Positions 43,951 through 55,644 of a stretch of DNA of 57,224 nt are shown piece after piece. The stretch's first letter is position 1. Each line of letters begins with the position of its first letter. A model generated the notes under the pieces. The model made no database searches and was not told where the DNA came from. It worked only from the letters and a program-made list of their open reading frames with translations. The translations under genes and the position numbers were made by a program. Origin of the DNA: Chalciporus piperatus (lineage: Eukaryota > Basidiomycota > Agaricomycetes > Boletales > Boletaceae); contig JBBPTG010000159.1 in assembly GCA_038093975.1 (NCBI GenBank), positions 1-57,224 on the forward strand, given 5' to 3'.

Positions 43951-44979
43951 TTATTTAGAAAGTATTATAACTAATATTAATTTAGACATAAAAATACAGA
44001 TAAATAACATAATAATACACCAAATTATGATGAAATTTCTAGAAACAGACCATACAGAGGTATATCTATTATACATGTAATTTAATAGTTTTTTCAATCT
44101 TTCATTTTTGATATATTTAGTTATATCTATTTTTTTTTCTAATAAAAAAGCAGTTAGTAAAACATTACATAAAATTGTTAGAAACCAAATTTCTATATTT
44201 ATAAACATATTTAATTCAGGTATTAAATTTAAAGGAAATTCTGAAGATAGGTTATTATTATTACTATTATTTACAATTTCAGAAATACTATTAGATATAA
44301 ATTTATTTGTAGTTTCTGAATTAGAGTTTAATATTTTATTAGCTGTTATATTTATAGTTTGAGCTACTAAAGATGTTCCTACTACCAATGCTGCTTTAGC
44401 ACCTATATTAGGTACGTTTTTAGCTAATTCTAATCCTACTGTCATACCAGCAGCTGTAGAAAAAGCAGTAGAAGCAACTTGTGTTATTTGTACAGGTACA
44501 CTAACATTGGCTACAGGATTATTAAAATTAATTACTGAGTTACTTGCACCTACAACAGTGTTATCTTTATTTTCAGCCATATTTAATATTATTTCACCTA
44601 AATTCAAGTTAACACTCATAATAAAATTATAACAATAAATTAGATAAAATTCTATTACTACAAACATACAAAATAAAAATAAAAATAATTTCCAAAATAA
44701 AGATATTTTTAATATTCTGCTACTGATATATTTTAGCATGTAAATATCTACTTTATTAAAAAATAGATTTCCAATAGAGGATTTATTAGAATAAAACCAT
44801 AACCTTCCTAAAATTAAACCTATAAAAACACTATTAAATAGGCCTATATTATATATTCTTGGGTTTGTCATATAAGTGATTTTTTCACTGTTTTCTACGA
44901 AATGATTACAAAACTGTAAATTACTAATAGGAGTAATTTCTGAAATAAAATCTTTAAAATTTAAGGTTGTAACAGTCAA
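43951..44979 (-). CDS. Membrane-protein ORF C in cox1 intron 3
   Basis: 342 codons from TTG 44979; 307 from the first ATG at 44874. No TGA codons. N-terminal helices, a middle region with NVSVPVQITQVASTAF, then a Gly/Ala-rich hydrophobic stretch (GMTVGLELAKN, GAKAALVVGTSLVAQTI). A Ser/Asn linker with SSEFPLNLIPEL follows, then two C-terminal helices around LLEKKIDITKYIKN and a tail. The order (beta-like VxVxIT, Gly/Ala-rich helices, SPL or FPL segment, helix, basic stretch, helix) recurs in the intron 2 ORF. It is not a homing endonuclease. Out of frame with exon 4. Function unknown. Confidence 0.6.
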   Translation of the reverse strand: MTVTTLNFKDFISEITPISNLQFCNHFVENSEKITYMTNPRIYNIGLFNSVFIGLILGRLWFYSNKSSIGNLFFNKVDIYMLKYISSRILKISLFWKLFLFLFCMFVVIEFYLIYCYNFIMSVNLNLGEIILNMAENKDNTVVGASNSVINFNNPVANVSVPVQITQVASTAFSTAAGMTVGLELAKNVPNIGAKAALVVGTSLVAQTINITANKILNSNSETTNKFISNSISEIVNNSNNNNLSSEFPLNLIPELNMFINIEIWFLTILCNVLLTAFLLEKKIDITKYIKNERLKKLLNYMYNRYTSVWSVSRNFIIIWCIIMLFICIFMSKLILVIILSK

Positions 44980-45352
44980 AAATTTAAAATTATGTAAGTA
45001 TATTTTATATTTCTTATCTCACGATAAGGATCGGACTATCTCTTATCTACTTATTAAACTTAATTAACGTTCGACTACCACGTATAGTCTCTACGGATCC
45101 TACTCCTATTAATAAAATTATTATAAACATCTAATTATGTGTATATTATTCATATAATTTTTGTAATTTTTTGTAAAATAATTAAATAATAGTTTGGTTT
45201 CCACGGGATAGCCTTTTAAATCTGTAGAGTAGAAAGTGCATAAATTTTTCTATTTAAAAGATTTCCCCGTTAGCAATAAATTATTAATAATTTATTACCG
45301 ATAAATTAAAACAGAATATCTTAATTTATCACAGTGGTAAGACAACATGACA

Positions 45353-47035
<1,683 letters not shown>

Positions 47036-47277
47036 TTAATTTGTGGTTTATTTGTTGGTTTCCTGCATATTCTTCCCATGTATATATAATTTTTACGATT
47101 AACTCGGTCGAAACAACAACCTTATAATTTACTAAATCCAGTTAAGTGTATATATATCTGTTAATATAAGATAATTATCTTATAATTCGAGAGATTCCAT
47201 GCATATAGCGAAGTTATAATATAAGAATTCACACTCTTACACGGCATTCCCTTTTTTGTAAAAAAATATATAATCTT

Positions 47278-48139
47278 TTAATGTAAATTTTTTAAATGGT
47301 CTCAATTAAAAGATGTTCTTTTTAAATTCATGTTTTTTTTTTAAAATATCTATAGTAATAGTGCCTTCTTCAGTATAATGACTGTGTTCTAAGATTAAAT
47401 TAGCCGCTTTTGCTCAATCTTTATAATCTAGAAATTTAGATGAATATAAAGGAAAAGACGTAAAATAAGTTATAATAATTAATAAAGACTTATGATTAGA
47501 TGCTGTTAAATTGAAAGATTTAGTACCTGTAGAAATTTGGTTTCTAATTTTTAAATTGCAACTTAAAAATGCAGCTATTTCGGTTAAAACAGAATAATAG
47601 CTTTCTTTAGTTAGAGATTCATGCATTCTTTGTTCTATTCTTAATCTACAAGAAATCTTTCTTTTTTTAGTATTATTTTCTAATTTAGTATGTTGAATAG
47701 AGAAACTTCCATCAGCATCTATAAATCCAGCTAATCAACTGTCTTGATCTAAATGTCCTTTCTTTAAGGATAATTTTGTTATATTAGAACTGTGATTTTT
47801 ATTAACTCAATCTATTAAATTATGTAATTGAATTATTTTTGGTGTTTTTAACTCACCATTAATATATTCAATTATTTTTTTAAGCCCTTTCACAAGAGAA
47901 ACTTCTAAAACACAAGCATTATCTTTAGGTCTATATTTTATATATCCAGAACCTATTATTTCAAGTAACTTTGTAGCTAATGGTTCATTTTTTAATGAAA
48001 AAGGTATGCAAAATATCGGATTATGTGTATTTTTTGCATTATCTGTAGGAAATAGAATATAACCATTTCTCTCAAATAAACCAGCTAAATACGAATTCAG
48101 TATAATTTTATTATTTTTGATTTTCATTTCCATTTTCAT
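47278..48139 (-). CDS. LAGLIDADG homing endonuclease of cox1 intron 2
   Basis: ATG 48139, starting MKMEMKIKNNK, 11 bases after the stop of the preceding membrane ORF and in another frame. Same protein as 496-1356, but the T-run at about 47333 has ten bases and shifts the last 20 or so codons into an early stop. The left copy keeps the family C-terminus, so the extra base is probably an error. Confidence 0.8.
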
Positions 48140-48150
48140 TTTCGTTATTT

Positions 48151-49374
48151 TTACTTATTTCTTAAATTAATGTACATGTTAACATAACTATTTATGTTAG
48201 TAGACAAGTCTCCATAAATATACCCAGTAAAAGCTAAAGTTAGTATTATTATTAATATTAATAATAAAATATAGATATTACTTATATTCTTGTTAAAATT
48301 TAATTTTCACACAATAAGTAATGTTAAAGAAATCATTACAATTATAGATATATAATTAATTATCTTTAAATTAAATAATACGTCTGTTATTAATTTAATA
48401 GACACAGGACTATCAGTAATAATATTAGGATTAAATGAGATATACCCGTTTATAAAATTGTCTATATTAGTAGACATTTTGTAAAGAGCATAAGCATCCA
48501 CACTTAACGCGGACATTATTATGGAAATACTAAACCATATTCATACAATACTCATTTGTTTATTTAACTTAATTATTTTATTCAAATAAAATTCTAATTT
48601 AGTATTAAAATTATTACCTAATAAATTGGATAAATTTAAATTAATATTATTTTTAAAATATAATTTATATACTAATTGTATTATTAATACATATATTATA
48701 CCCAAACAAGCATAATTCATAATTTCTCCATTTAATAATAATTGTTGTAAAGGACTAATATTAGAATCATCTATAAATTTGCTTACATATGGTCTTAAAT
48801 AAGTACTTACACCAACTATTGTAGCACATAAACCTATTTGACTCCAGATTTGACCCACTATTTGACTCAATCCTTGTTCTATAGCTTTACCTGCTTCTTT
48901 ATCAATTGTTATATGAACATGTGCATGAAAATTTACATCATTATTATCCTTAGCGTAGTTTATTATATCCATTAACATAGTATAAGAATAAGCAAGAATA
49001 ATTATAGTAAATAATGTAAACAAAACAGAAAATATCTGTAAGCATTTTATTGCTTTATGTTCAGATAATTTTCAATCATTTAAATATAGAAGTACAAAAC
49101 TAAATGTAAATAAAGATGAACTAATAAAAAATAAATAAGATTGTATAACATCTATTAAAATATTAAATTGTATAAATAAACAAGTAATTATGACTACACT
49201 TATTAAACCAAGTATTATATATTCAATCTTGTAGTTATTTATTTTATTATACTGAATTCTATTATTTTGAATTTTATTGTTCTGAATTTTATTATAGGTT
49301 GAATAAGATCTTTTATCTGAAAATTTAATTTTTGAATTATATATATTTTTTTTTACAAATTGGTCCTTTTGTTT
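48151..49374 (-). CDS. Membrane-protein ORF D fused to cox1 exon 2
   Basis: About 407 codons in frame with exon 2, needing three TGA as Trp. After a basic Asn-rich linker (KIQNNKIQNNRIQYNK) come two helices. Then NDVNFHAHVHITIDKEAGKA, a Gly-rich segment (GQIWSQIGLCATIVGVSTYL), SPLQQLLLNGE, a helix with QLVYKLYFKNN, and three further helices. The layout parallels ORF C in intron 3. No endonuclease motif. Three TGA and an exon fusion suggest a resident of the intron rather than a host gene. Function unknown. Confidence 0.6.
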
Positions 49375-49375
49375 T

Positions 49376-49416
49376 GCCATATCTGGACCTCCGATTAATA
49401 ATGGTAATAAATAATT
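49376..49416 (-). CDS. cox1: cox1 exon 2
   Basis: 41 bases encoding NYLLPLLIGGPDMA, joining GGFG (exon 1) to FPRLNN (exon 3). The 3' boundary is uncertain by one base. Confidence 0.88.
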
Positions 49417-50734
49417 CATTTGTTTATAATTGTTAAATTATATTTGGACTATATCTTCATCCATTTGTTGGGTATTAATGGAGCATAACGTGTAGTCTCT
49501 GAGGATCCTATATAAATAAAGATAATTTATTTATTTTTGTTTCCTGCGGATTATACATTAATATTTTTATTAATTTTTAGGGTTATGTACATTTAATTAC
49601 ATTTTAGAAAAAAAAAAACCTAATAAGGGTAAATTTTCACAACTCCTATAATAAAACTTTAGCAACTTCCCGCAAATAGTTATGTTTTATATGATAATAT
49701 TACTATTACCTTCGGCAATTTTTTTATATACAAAAAATTTTTGTTTTTATTTAAATAAGAGAATCTAAATGAGAGAAATCAAATTTTACACGTTTATTAT
49801 TAAACTGAGCTTTTATTTGCTCTATCTTTACTAAATCTTCATTCATTAAAGGTTTACCAGCACGTAATTTAATTTGTTCTACTACTTGTTTTCAATCTTT
49901 ATAATTCAAATATTTTGAAGAGTATAAAGGAAAACGATCATAATAGTCTATTACGTGTTGGTGACTAGTTAAATTAGAGGATATTACCATATAAGAATAA
50001 AATATTTGATCTTTTTTTATTCTGGATCTAGAATATACATTAACATCTAAATATCTAGCTATAATACTAAGTATATTAAAATAACTAATATTAAAAAATT
50101 CTAAATTAGAGTCTCTATGATAATTTTGTCTTAATTCTATTCGAAAGAAAGCTTGTACTCTTTTTGTAGTAATTCTATCTCTTTTCTTTCTATCTGTTAA
50201 ATTAATACTAAAATTCCCATCTCCATCAGTAAACCCAGCTAATCATGCATTACTATCTATAGATGAAGGATCTAATCCTAAAAATTCAATATTTGTGTTA
50301 TGAAAATCATTAAATCATTTTATTGCACGATGTAATGCTTCTATCTTAGGTGTACGCATATAACCGTTAATAATATTAATCATTTTTATAACATCTTCTA
50401 TTTTTTGAATACTCCATATAACACAACCTTGAGGTTGTTTTTTATAAAGTTTACCTATTTTAGTTATTAAAATTAACTTTTCAGCTAAGGGAGTATCATT
50501 TAAATGAAAGACTATTAATATTTTAGGTAAATATTTCTTAGCTTTTGAATTTGGATCGTATATAGCAAAAGATCCATCAGCTTCTATTAATCCTGCTAAA
50601 TAAGCTCCTAATTTTAATCTTAATTCTAATTCTGGTATAGAATTTGATTGTATATTCAAATTATTTGCCTGTAAATTTGTAATTTCTCTCTGTGATTCCA
50701 ATTTTAAATAATTGTTAATTTTTATTTGAATTTT
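49417..50734 (-). mobile_element. cox1 group I intron 1
   Basis: Between GGFG and NYLLPL. Exon 1 ends GGT, the intron ends in ATG. The core at about 49440-49525 has GAGACTACACG and GAAGATATAGTCC on the sense strand. A LAGLIDADG ORF is fused to exon 1. Confidence 0.9.
49751..50734 (-). CDS. LAGLIDADG homing endonuclease of cox1 intron 1
   Basis: About 327 codons continuing exon 1. Motifs [13 protein letters not shown] and [12 protein letters not shown] lie about 120 residues apart. At least three TGA as Trp, including the W before the second motif. The C-terminal YKDW and KRVKFDF segments are typical of this family. Ends at TAA 49751. Confidence 0.9.
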
Positions 50735-50968
50735 ACCGAAACCTCCTACTAAACCTGGCATTACCATAAAGAAAATCATTATAAATGCATGAGCACTTAT
50801 AATTACATTAAATAATTGATGATCCCCTGATAAAATTTGTACTCCAGGTGCCATTAATTCCATTCTAATAAGAACAGAAAAAGCAGTTCCTATCATACCT
50901 GCAAAGATAGAAAAAATTAAATAAAGTGTTCCAATTTCCTTAGCATTAGTTGAAAAAAGCCAATTCAA
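50735..50968 (-). CDS. cox1: cox1 exon 1
   Basis: ATG 50968, [20 protein letters not shown] to MPGLVGGFG, 78 residues. It includes the low-spin haem His in [10 protein letters not shown] at residue 60. Catalytic subunit of complex IV. Confidence 0.98.
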
Positions 50969-51456
50969 AATAAAATAAAATTAAAAACAATTTTTTTTCT
51001 GTTTAGTTTAAAAAAAAAATAAATTTTTTTTAAAAACGACCTAATTAAGCCCTTTATCTCTTAAATTTTGTATCTCTTAAATTTTTAATATATTAAATTT
51101 TCTAAACATATGTTATCTTAATATTAATGGTTTAATTTATAAATATATAAAATAAGTTATATATCTTATTTTTATTCTATTAATATTATTTTTGTTTTTA
51201 TTTGTATTATAACCTTACAAAAGTTTTTAGAATTTATTTTTGTAATTAAGGATATTTAGTTTTATCCTCTCATTTTATTCACAATTTATAGAATCATTTT
51301 TAATAATTAAATAAGGATAAAATCTTATTTATATTTTGTTATATAAAAATTTATGTTTTATTAAAATAAATAATTTTTTAATAATTAAAATGGAAGTTTT
51401 TTTATCAATTATATTAATTACCCTAAAAATAAAATAAAAATTTTTCTTTAACTAAT
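50969..51456 (-). other. cox1 leader, right copy
   Basis: AT-rich, no gene. Duplicate of 4185-4672. Confidence 0.6.
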
Positions 51457-51538
51457 CGGAATAGAGGCGATTCGAACACCCAAGAGTTGCCTCAGAACAA
51501 GTAGCAATTGCCATATCTTTCCAAATGATAACTATTCC
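51457..51538 (-). tRNA. trnS1: tRNA-Ser (GCT), right copy
   Basis: Duplicate of 4673-4754. Confidence 0.92.
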
Positions 51539-51668
51539 TCTAATCACGAGCGGATCTTATAATAAAGTATAAATTTATTATCATTAATTTTTTTCTTATT
51601 CTATTATCATTTAGTTATTTTAGTTATATTTTTTATAATTATGAATAATTAGGTAATTACTTTTTTTT

Positions 51669-51739
51669 TAGTCTTTATCAGATTCGAACTGATACTACTA
51701 TCGTGAAGGGATAACGGGCTACCATTACACTAAAAGACC
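51669..51739 (-). tRNA. trnE: tRNA-Glu (TTC), right copy
   Basis: Duplicate of 4885-4955. Confidence 0.91.
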
Positions 51740-51748
51740 TAGAAAGGA

Positions 51749-51820
51749 GTGCGTTATTTGGATTTGAACCAAAACTTGCAGCCCATGAAACTGCCGTGCG
51801 AACCTTTACACCATACCGCA
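51749..51820 (-). tRNA. trnM: tRNA-Met (CAT), right copy
   Basis: Duplicate of 4965-5036. Confidence 0.85.
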
Positions 51821-51894
51821 TAGTAAATATATATATAATATATAATATAATATATATATACTTTATAATAAACACTATCATTGAAACATTATAT

Positions 51895-51980
51895 TACAAA
51901 CAAAGAGACTCGAACTCTTAAGGAATTACTTCCACTCCTGCTTAAGAGGAGATTGTTTACCAAAATTTCAACATGTTTGT
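51895..51980 (-). tRNA. trnL1: tRNA-Leu (TAA), right copy
   Basis: Duplicate of 5111-5196. Confidence 0.92.
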
Positions 51981-52074
51981 AAAGTTAAATTATTTATAAT
52001 ATCAATTATTATTAACTTCACTTCTTTTATTTTAAATACTAATTTCTTTTATTTTAAATACTAATTTTAAATAG

Positions 52075-52337
52075 TACAAGCCGAAAAAGGGTCATCTTAT
52101 CCCACTATCTGTTTCGTCACGGAACAAGAAGAAGTCAGTACATTCCATTGATTTATCAGCTCAAGAAAGCGATATTCGTCCTTTCCACCAACAGATTCTC
52201 CCGTTGCTCCTAAGAAAGATGGGCAAGAAACGATGGTTCAAGATTAATGCGAACGAACGAACACACGTGGTGAAAACACTACGGCATCTTCATTTCCACC
52301 CGATTGATAAACCGAGCTACGCAAACTGTTTACCAAA
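52075..52337 (+). pseudogene. Start of retrotransposon RT, frame-damaged
   Basis: Codons typical of the RT N-terminal side appear in shifting frames. It begins YKPKKGHLIPLSV, later shows MVQD-like and LIDK-like pieces, and ends ELRKLFTK directly before the intact frame. Stops and small shifts, several beside base runs, break it. It is part of the same pol gene as the next entry. The gag gene, PBS and 5' LTR are absent because the mitochondrial join lies here. Confidence 0.75.
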
Positions 52338-54980
52338 ATGGACTTGCGCTGGGGATACAACAACATCCGCATCAAAGAAGGCGATGAATCTAAAGCCGCA
52401 TTTGTGTGCTTCCGTGGCGCCTTCGAACCCTTGGTCATGTACTTTGGATTATGCAATTCTCCTGCAACATTCCAAACCATGATGAACGACATCTTCTCGG
52501 ATATGGAAGACGCCGTTGTTGTCTACATTGATGACATCATGATCTTTACCAAATCCGACGACCCTGCTGTCCATGCCAAAATAGTCAGAGAAGTTCTTCG
52601 TCGCCTAGAAGAGAATGACCTTTTCGTCAAACCAGAGAAATGTGTCTTCCATACCAAAGAAGTAGAATTCTTGGGAATGACAATTACTCCCGAGGGAATC
52701 AGAATGGACGACGATAAGGTCAAGGCAATCACTGAATGGCCAATTCCGACAAATGTCAGAGGTGTCAGAAGCTTCCTTGGGTTAGCAAACTTCTATCGCC
52801 GTTTCATTCAGGACTATGCGCAAGTGGCTAGACCCTTGAATGATCTTACCAAGAAAGATGTAAAATTCGCATGGGAAGACGCACAGCGAAACGCCTTCAA
52901 CACATTGAAACAGAAATTCATCAACGCTCCCATACTCGCTTTCCCAGACAATGACAAACGCTTCCGTTTAGAGTCGGACGCATCTAATTACGCCACGGGT
53001 GCTGTTCTATCCATAGAACAAGGAGACAAATGGCATCCCGTCGCATTCTCTTCCCACTCCATGTCACCGGAAGAACGCAACTATCCCATTGCGGATAAAG
53101 AGATGCTAAGCGTTATCAGAAGTCTAGAACACTGGAGACATTATCTGGAAGGTTCTAAGCACGAGTTTGAGATCTGGAACGATCACGCGAATCTTCAGTT
53201 CTTCATGACTCGGCAAGATCTAAATCGACGGCAAGCACGCTGGTCTCAATATCTTAGCCGATTCAATTTCAAATGGTTACACAAGGCAGGTTCCCAAATG
53301 GGAAAAGCCGATGCCTTATCAAGAAGAGAAGATCACGCAATCGGTATCGAAGCAGATAACAAAGCTGTCCTTGTAATACCTCCGGACAGAATAGCTGCCA
53401 CGTCAACTGTTCAGCTCTCAACCGATTCCGATCTAATCAAGAACAAAATCAGAAAAGCAACCTTCAAAGTACGTGAAACAGAAGTCATGAAACTCTGTAA
53501 GGAACACGGCATTTGTGAAGAGTCTGATGGGATTCTGATTGACAAGAAAGGAAGACTATACGTTCCTGAAGAAGAAGATCTCCGCATGGAGATTATTCGA
53601 CTTCATCACGACACACCCCTTGCTGGGCATCCCGGATATGAAAAGACGATTGAACTGCTACAGCGCAGTTATGCCTGGCCAGGAATGGCTACGCTCGTAA
53701 AAAACTACGTCTCACGCTGTGACAGATGTGCACGTTTCAAAGGGATAAACTATGCTCCTTCCGGAAAGCTCCGCCCCCTTGAAGTTCCGGATCTTCCCTG
53801 GGAACATATCTCTGCAGATTTCACTACCGATCTGCCTCTCTCGAATGGATTCGATTCTATTCTTGTCGTCGTTGACAGATTCTCCAAAGAAGTCGAATTC
53901 ATTCCCTGCAACAAGACAGTCACCGCTCTCGACACCGCCCGTCTTTATCTAACCCATGTATGGAAACATCATGGACTTCCTAAAACCATCATATCGGACC
54001 GAGGTCCGCAATTTGCATCTCAAGTGATGAAAGACATATGCAAACGTCTTGGCATTACGCCCAAACTTTCCACCGCCTTTCATCCACAGACTGATGGACA
54101 AACTGAACGTATGAATCGAGATCTACAACAGTATCTCCGCCTATTTACGTCAGAAAAGCAAGAAGAATGGACTGATTGGTTGCCAATTGCGCAATTCTCA
54201 TATAATTCGAAGAAGCAAGCTTCTACATCTAAGGCACCTTTCAACGTCACGCACACATATTCTCCAAGAATGGAAATAGAGAATTACACGTCTAAAGCAC
54301 CAGCTGCTACGGACTTTGTTGACACACTCGCTAACACGTTGAAAGAAACCAAAGATAACATAATAGAAGCTCAGAAGCGTATGAAGACGCAAGCCGACAA
54401 ACACCGTTCTGAATCACCATCTTACGCAATTGGTCAGAAAGTCTGGTTGTCTACAACTAATCTCCGCCTGGCGCAGAGATCTAAGAAACTTTCCCCACGA
54501 TGGTTGGGCCCTTACGAAATCACAACCCTGATTGGACGGAACGCACTACGTTTGAAGCTTCCGCGTACCATGAAAATTCACCCCGTCGTTAATGTTTCAC
54601 GTGTCAAACCATATAAGGACAGGTTATGGAAGCAAACCATTGATAAGCCTGGGCCTGTGATTGTGACAGAAGACAGAGATGATGAATATGAGGTGGATTA
54701 CATTGTTGATTCTCGATTACAAGGAAAAACCCTGAAATACCTCGTGCACTGGAAGGGCTATGCGGAATCTGATCGGACATGGGAACCGAGATCGAATCTC
54801 AAAAATGCACAGGATGCAATAAGGGAATTCAACAAGATACATCCGTCCGCACCACGATTCCTTCGCATGTCACGGAGTCTATTCGAGTCACTGTTCCAGC
54901 CGTATGACAACCTAACGAGTCAGGTGGATAATGGACAAATCAATTGGTTGAATACCGTGCCGGATACCAAAAAGGTATAA
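52338..54980 (+). CDS. pol: Gypsy pol: RT, RNase H, integrase, chromodomain
   Basis: 880 intact codons; the ATG is internal to pol. RT: MDLRWGYNN at 1-9, catalytic YIDD at 63-66, FLGLANFYRRFI near 146. RNase H: D214 in ESDASNYATGA and E255 in ADKEML. Integrase: zinc HHCC (H423/424, H431, C461, C464), DDE triad D494, D554, E590 with 35 residues between the last two. GPY/F module around LGPYEI at 723. Chromodomain about 784-835 (YEVDYIVDSR, YLVHWKGY, TWEP), which would bind modified histone tails and steer insertion. Integrity suggests recent activity. Confidence 0.95.
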   Translation: MDLRWGYNNIRIKEGDESKAAFVCFRGAFEPLVMYFGLCNSPATFQTMMNDIFSDMEDAVVVYIDDIMIFTKSDDPAVHAKIVREVLRRLEENDLFVKPEKCVFHTKEVEFLGMTITPEGIRMDDDKVKAITEWPIPTNVRGVRSFLGLANFYRRFIQDYAQVARPLNDLTKKDVKFAWEDAQRNAFNTLKQKFINAPILAFPDNDKRFRLESDASNYATGAVLSIEQGDKWHPVAFSSHSMSPEERNYPIADKEMLSVIRSLEHWRHYLEGSKHEFEIWNDHANLQFFMTRQDLNRRQARWSQYLSRFNFKWLHKAGSQMGKADALSRREDHAIGIEADNKAVLVIPPDRIAATSTVQLSTDSDLIKNKIRKATFKVRETEVMKLCKEHGICEESDGILIDKKGRLYVPEEEDLRMEIIRLHHDTPLAGHPGYEKTIELLQRSYAWPGMATLVKNYVSRCDRCARFKGINYAPSGKLRPLEVPDLPWEHISADFTTDLPLSNGFDSILVVVDRFSKEVEFIPCNKTVTALDTARLYLTHVWKHHGLPKTIISDRGPQFASQVMKDICKRLGITPKLSTAFHPQTDGQTERMNRDLQQYLRLFTSEKQEEWTDWLPIAQFSYNSKKQASTSKAPFNVTHTYSPRMEIENYTSKAPAATDFVDTLANTLKETKDNIIEAQKRMKTQADKHRSESPSYAIGQKVWLSTTNLRLAQRSKKLSPRWLGPYEITTLIGRNALRLKLPRTMKIHPVVNVSRVKPYKDRLWKQTIDKPGPVIVTEDRDDEYEVDYIVDSRLQGKTLKYLVHWKGYAESDRTWEPRSNLKNAQDAIREFNKIHPSAPRFLRMSRSLFESLFQPYDNLTSQVDNGQINWLNTVPDTKKV

Positions 54981-55044
54981 AAAGATTGATGCTTGATGGT
55001 CTTCATTCTCACGGTTTCTCTTCCACAAACCACCATCATCACCA

Positions 55045-55611
55045 ATGGATCTCAACGATGTCTACGCTTGGGAAAGTGTCCTCCGCGACATATTCATTCG
55101 CAACTTCACTAGGGATCGAGGAAACTTCGTCCTCTCCCTCCTCTTTATACTCTTCATCATCTGCAACGGTTGGATTCTCCGCATGCTCATCCCCTTCCTC
55201 CTCGCCGTCATCGCCATCGTCGTCGTCACCATCGCCATCCAATATCTCATGTTCGCTCAGATGATCGTGACCAGACGATCCACATCTATTGAGGTTAACT
55301 GGGACTGGACGACAAGGTGGATGAAGCTCGTCGTATGGCACCCGGATCTGAACAAGTGGGACAATGTGATAGAAGAACAGCCAGAGAATCCTGATCAGCA
55401 GGAATGGCCCACAAACTGGCCTGATCTCGCTGAACCTCCTATTCCTGACCCTGCACTCGTAGGTGCTCCCCACCCTATTCCTGTAGATGAAAACGATGGT
55501 AATCCATTCGAACCACCAGTAACCTGGACGAACAACAACCTTCAGGTCGCTACTGCTCCGCCAGCTAATGGAGTACCATGGATGAATCAAGGTCCACTCA
55601 TCGAAATCTGA
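55045..55611 (+). CDS. Small membrane-protein ORF between pol and the 3' LTR
   Basis: 188 aa from ATG 55045, 64 bases after the pol stop. Two hydrophobic segments at about 28-43 and 46-74 (FLLAVIAIVVVTIAIQYLMF). Then a soluble, Trp/Pro/Glu-rich tail (WDNVIEEQPENPDQQEWP, LAEPPIPDP). It ends just before the polypurine tract. Env-like position, but there is no signal peptide plus fusion-domain pattern and I would not call it env. The antisense frame is an acidic low-complexity shadow. Confidence 0.55.
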   Translation: MDLNDVYAWESVLRDIFIRNFTRDRGNFVLSLLFILFIICNGWILRMLIPFLLAVIAIVVVTIAIQYLMFAQMIVTRRSTSIEVNWDWTTRWMKLVVWHPDLNKWDNVIEEQPENPDQQEWPTNWPDLAEPPIPDPALVGAPHPIPVDENDGNPFEPPVTWTNNNLQVATAPPANGVPWMNQGPLIEI

Positions 55612-55644
55612 TCGTCTAGGAATACGATCCATAGAGAGGGGGTA

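Noticed and set aside
44108..44362. Plus-strand open frames within cox1 intron 3 (also 43865-44080)
   Set aside because: Antisense to the longer membrane ORF C; no own features.
55039..55632. 197-codon minus-strand frame opposite the post-pol ORF
   Set aside because: Acidic low-complexity reverse of the hydrophobic plus-strand segment; the plus frame fits element order and the polypurine tract.
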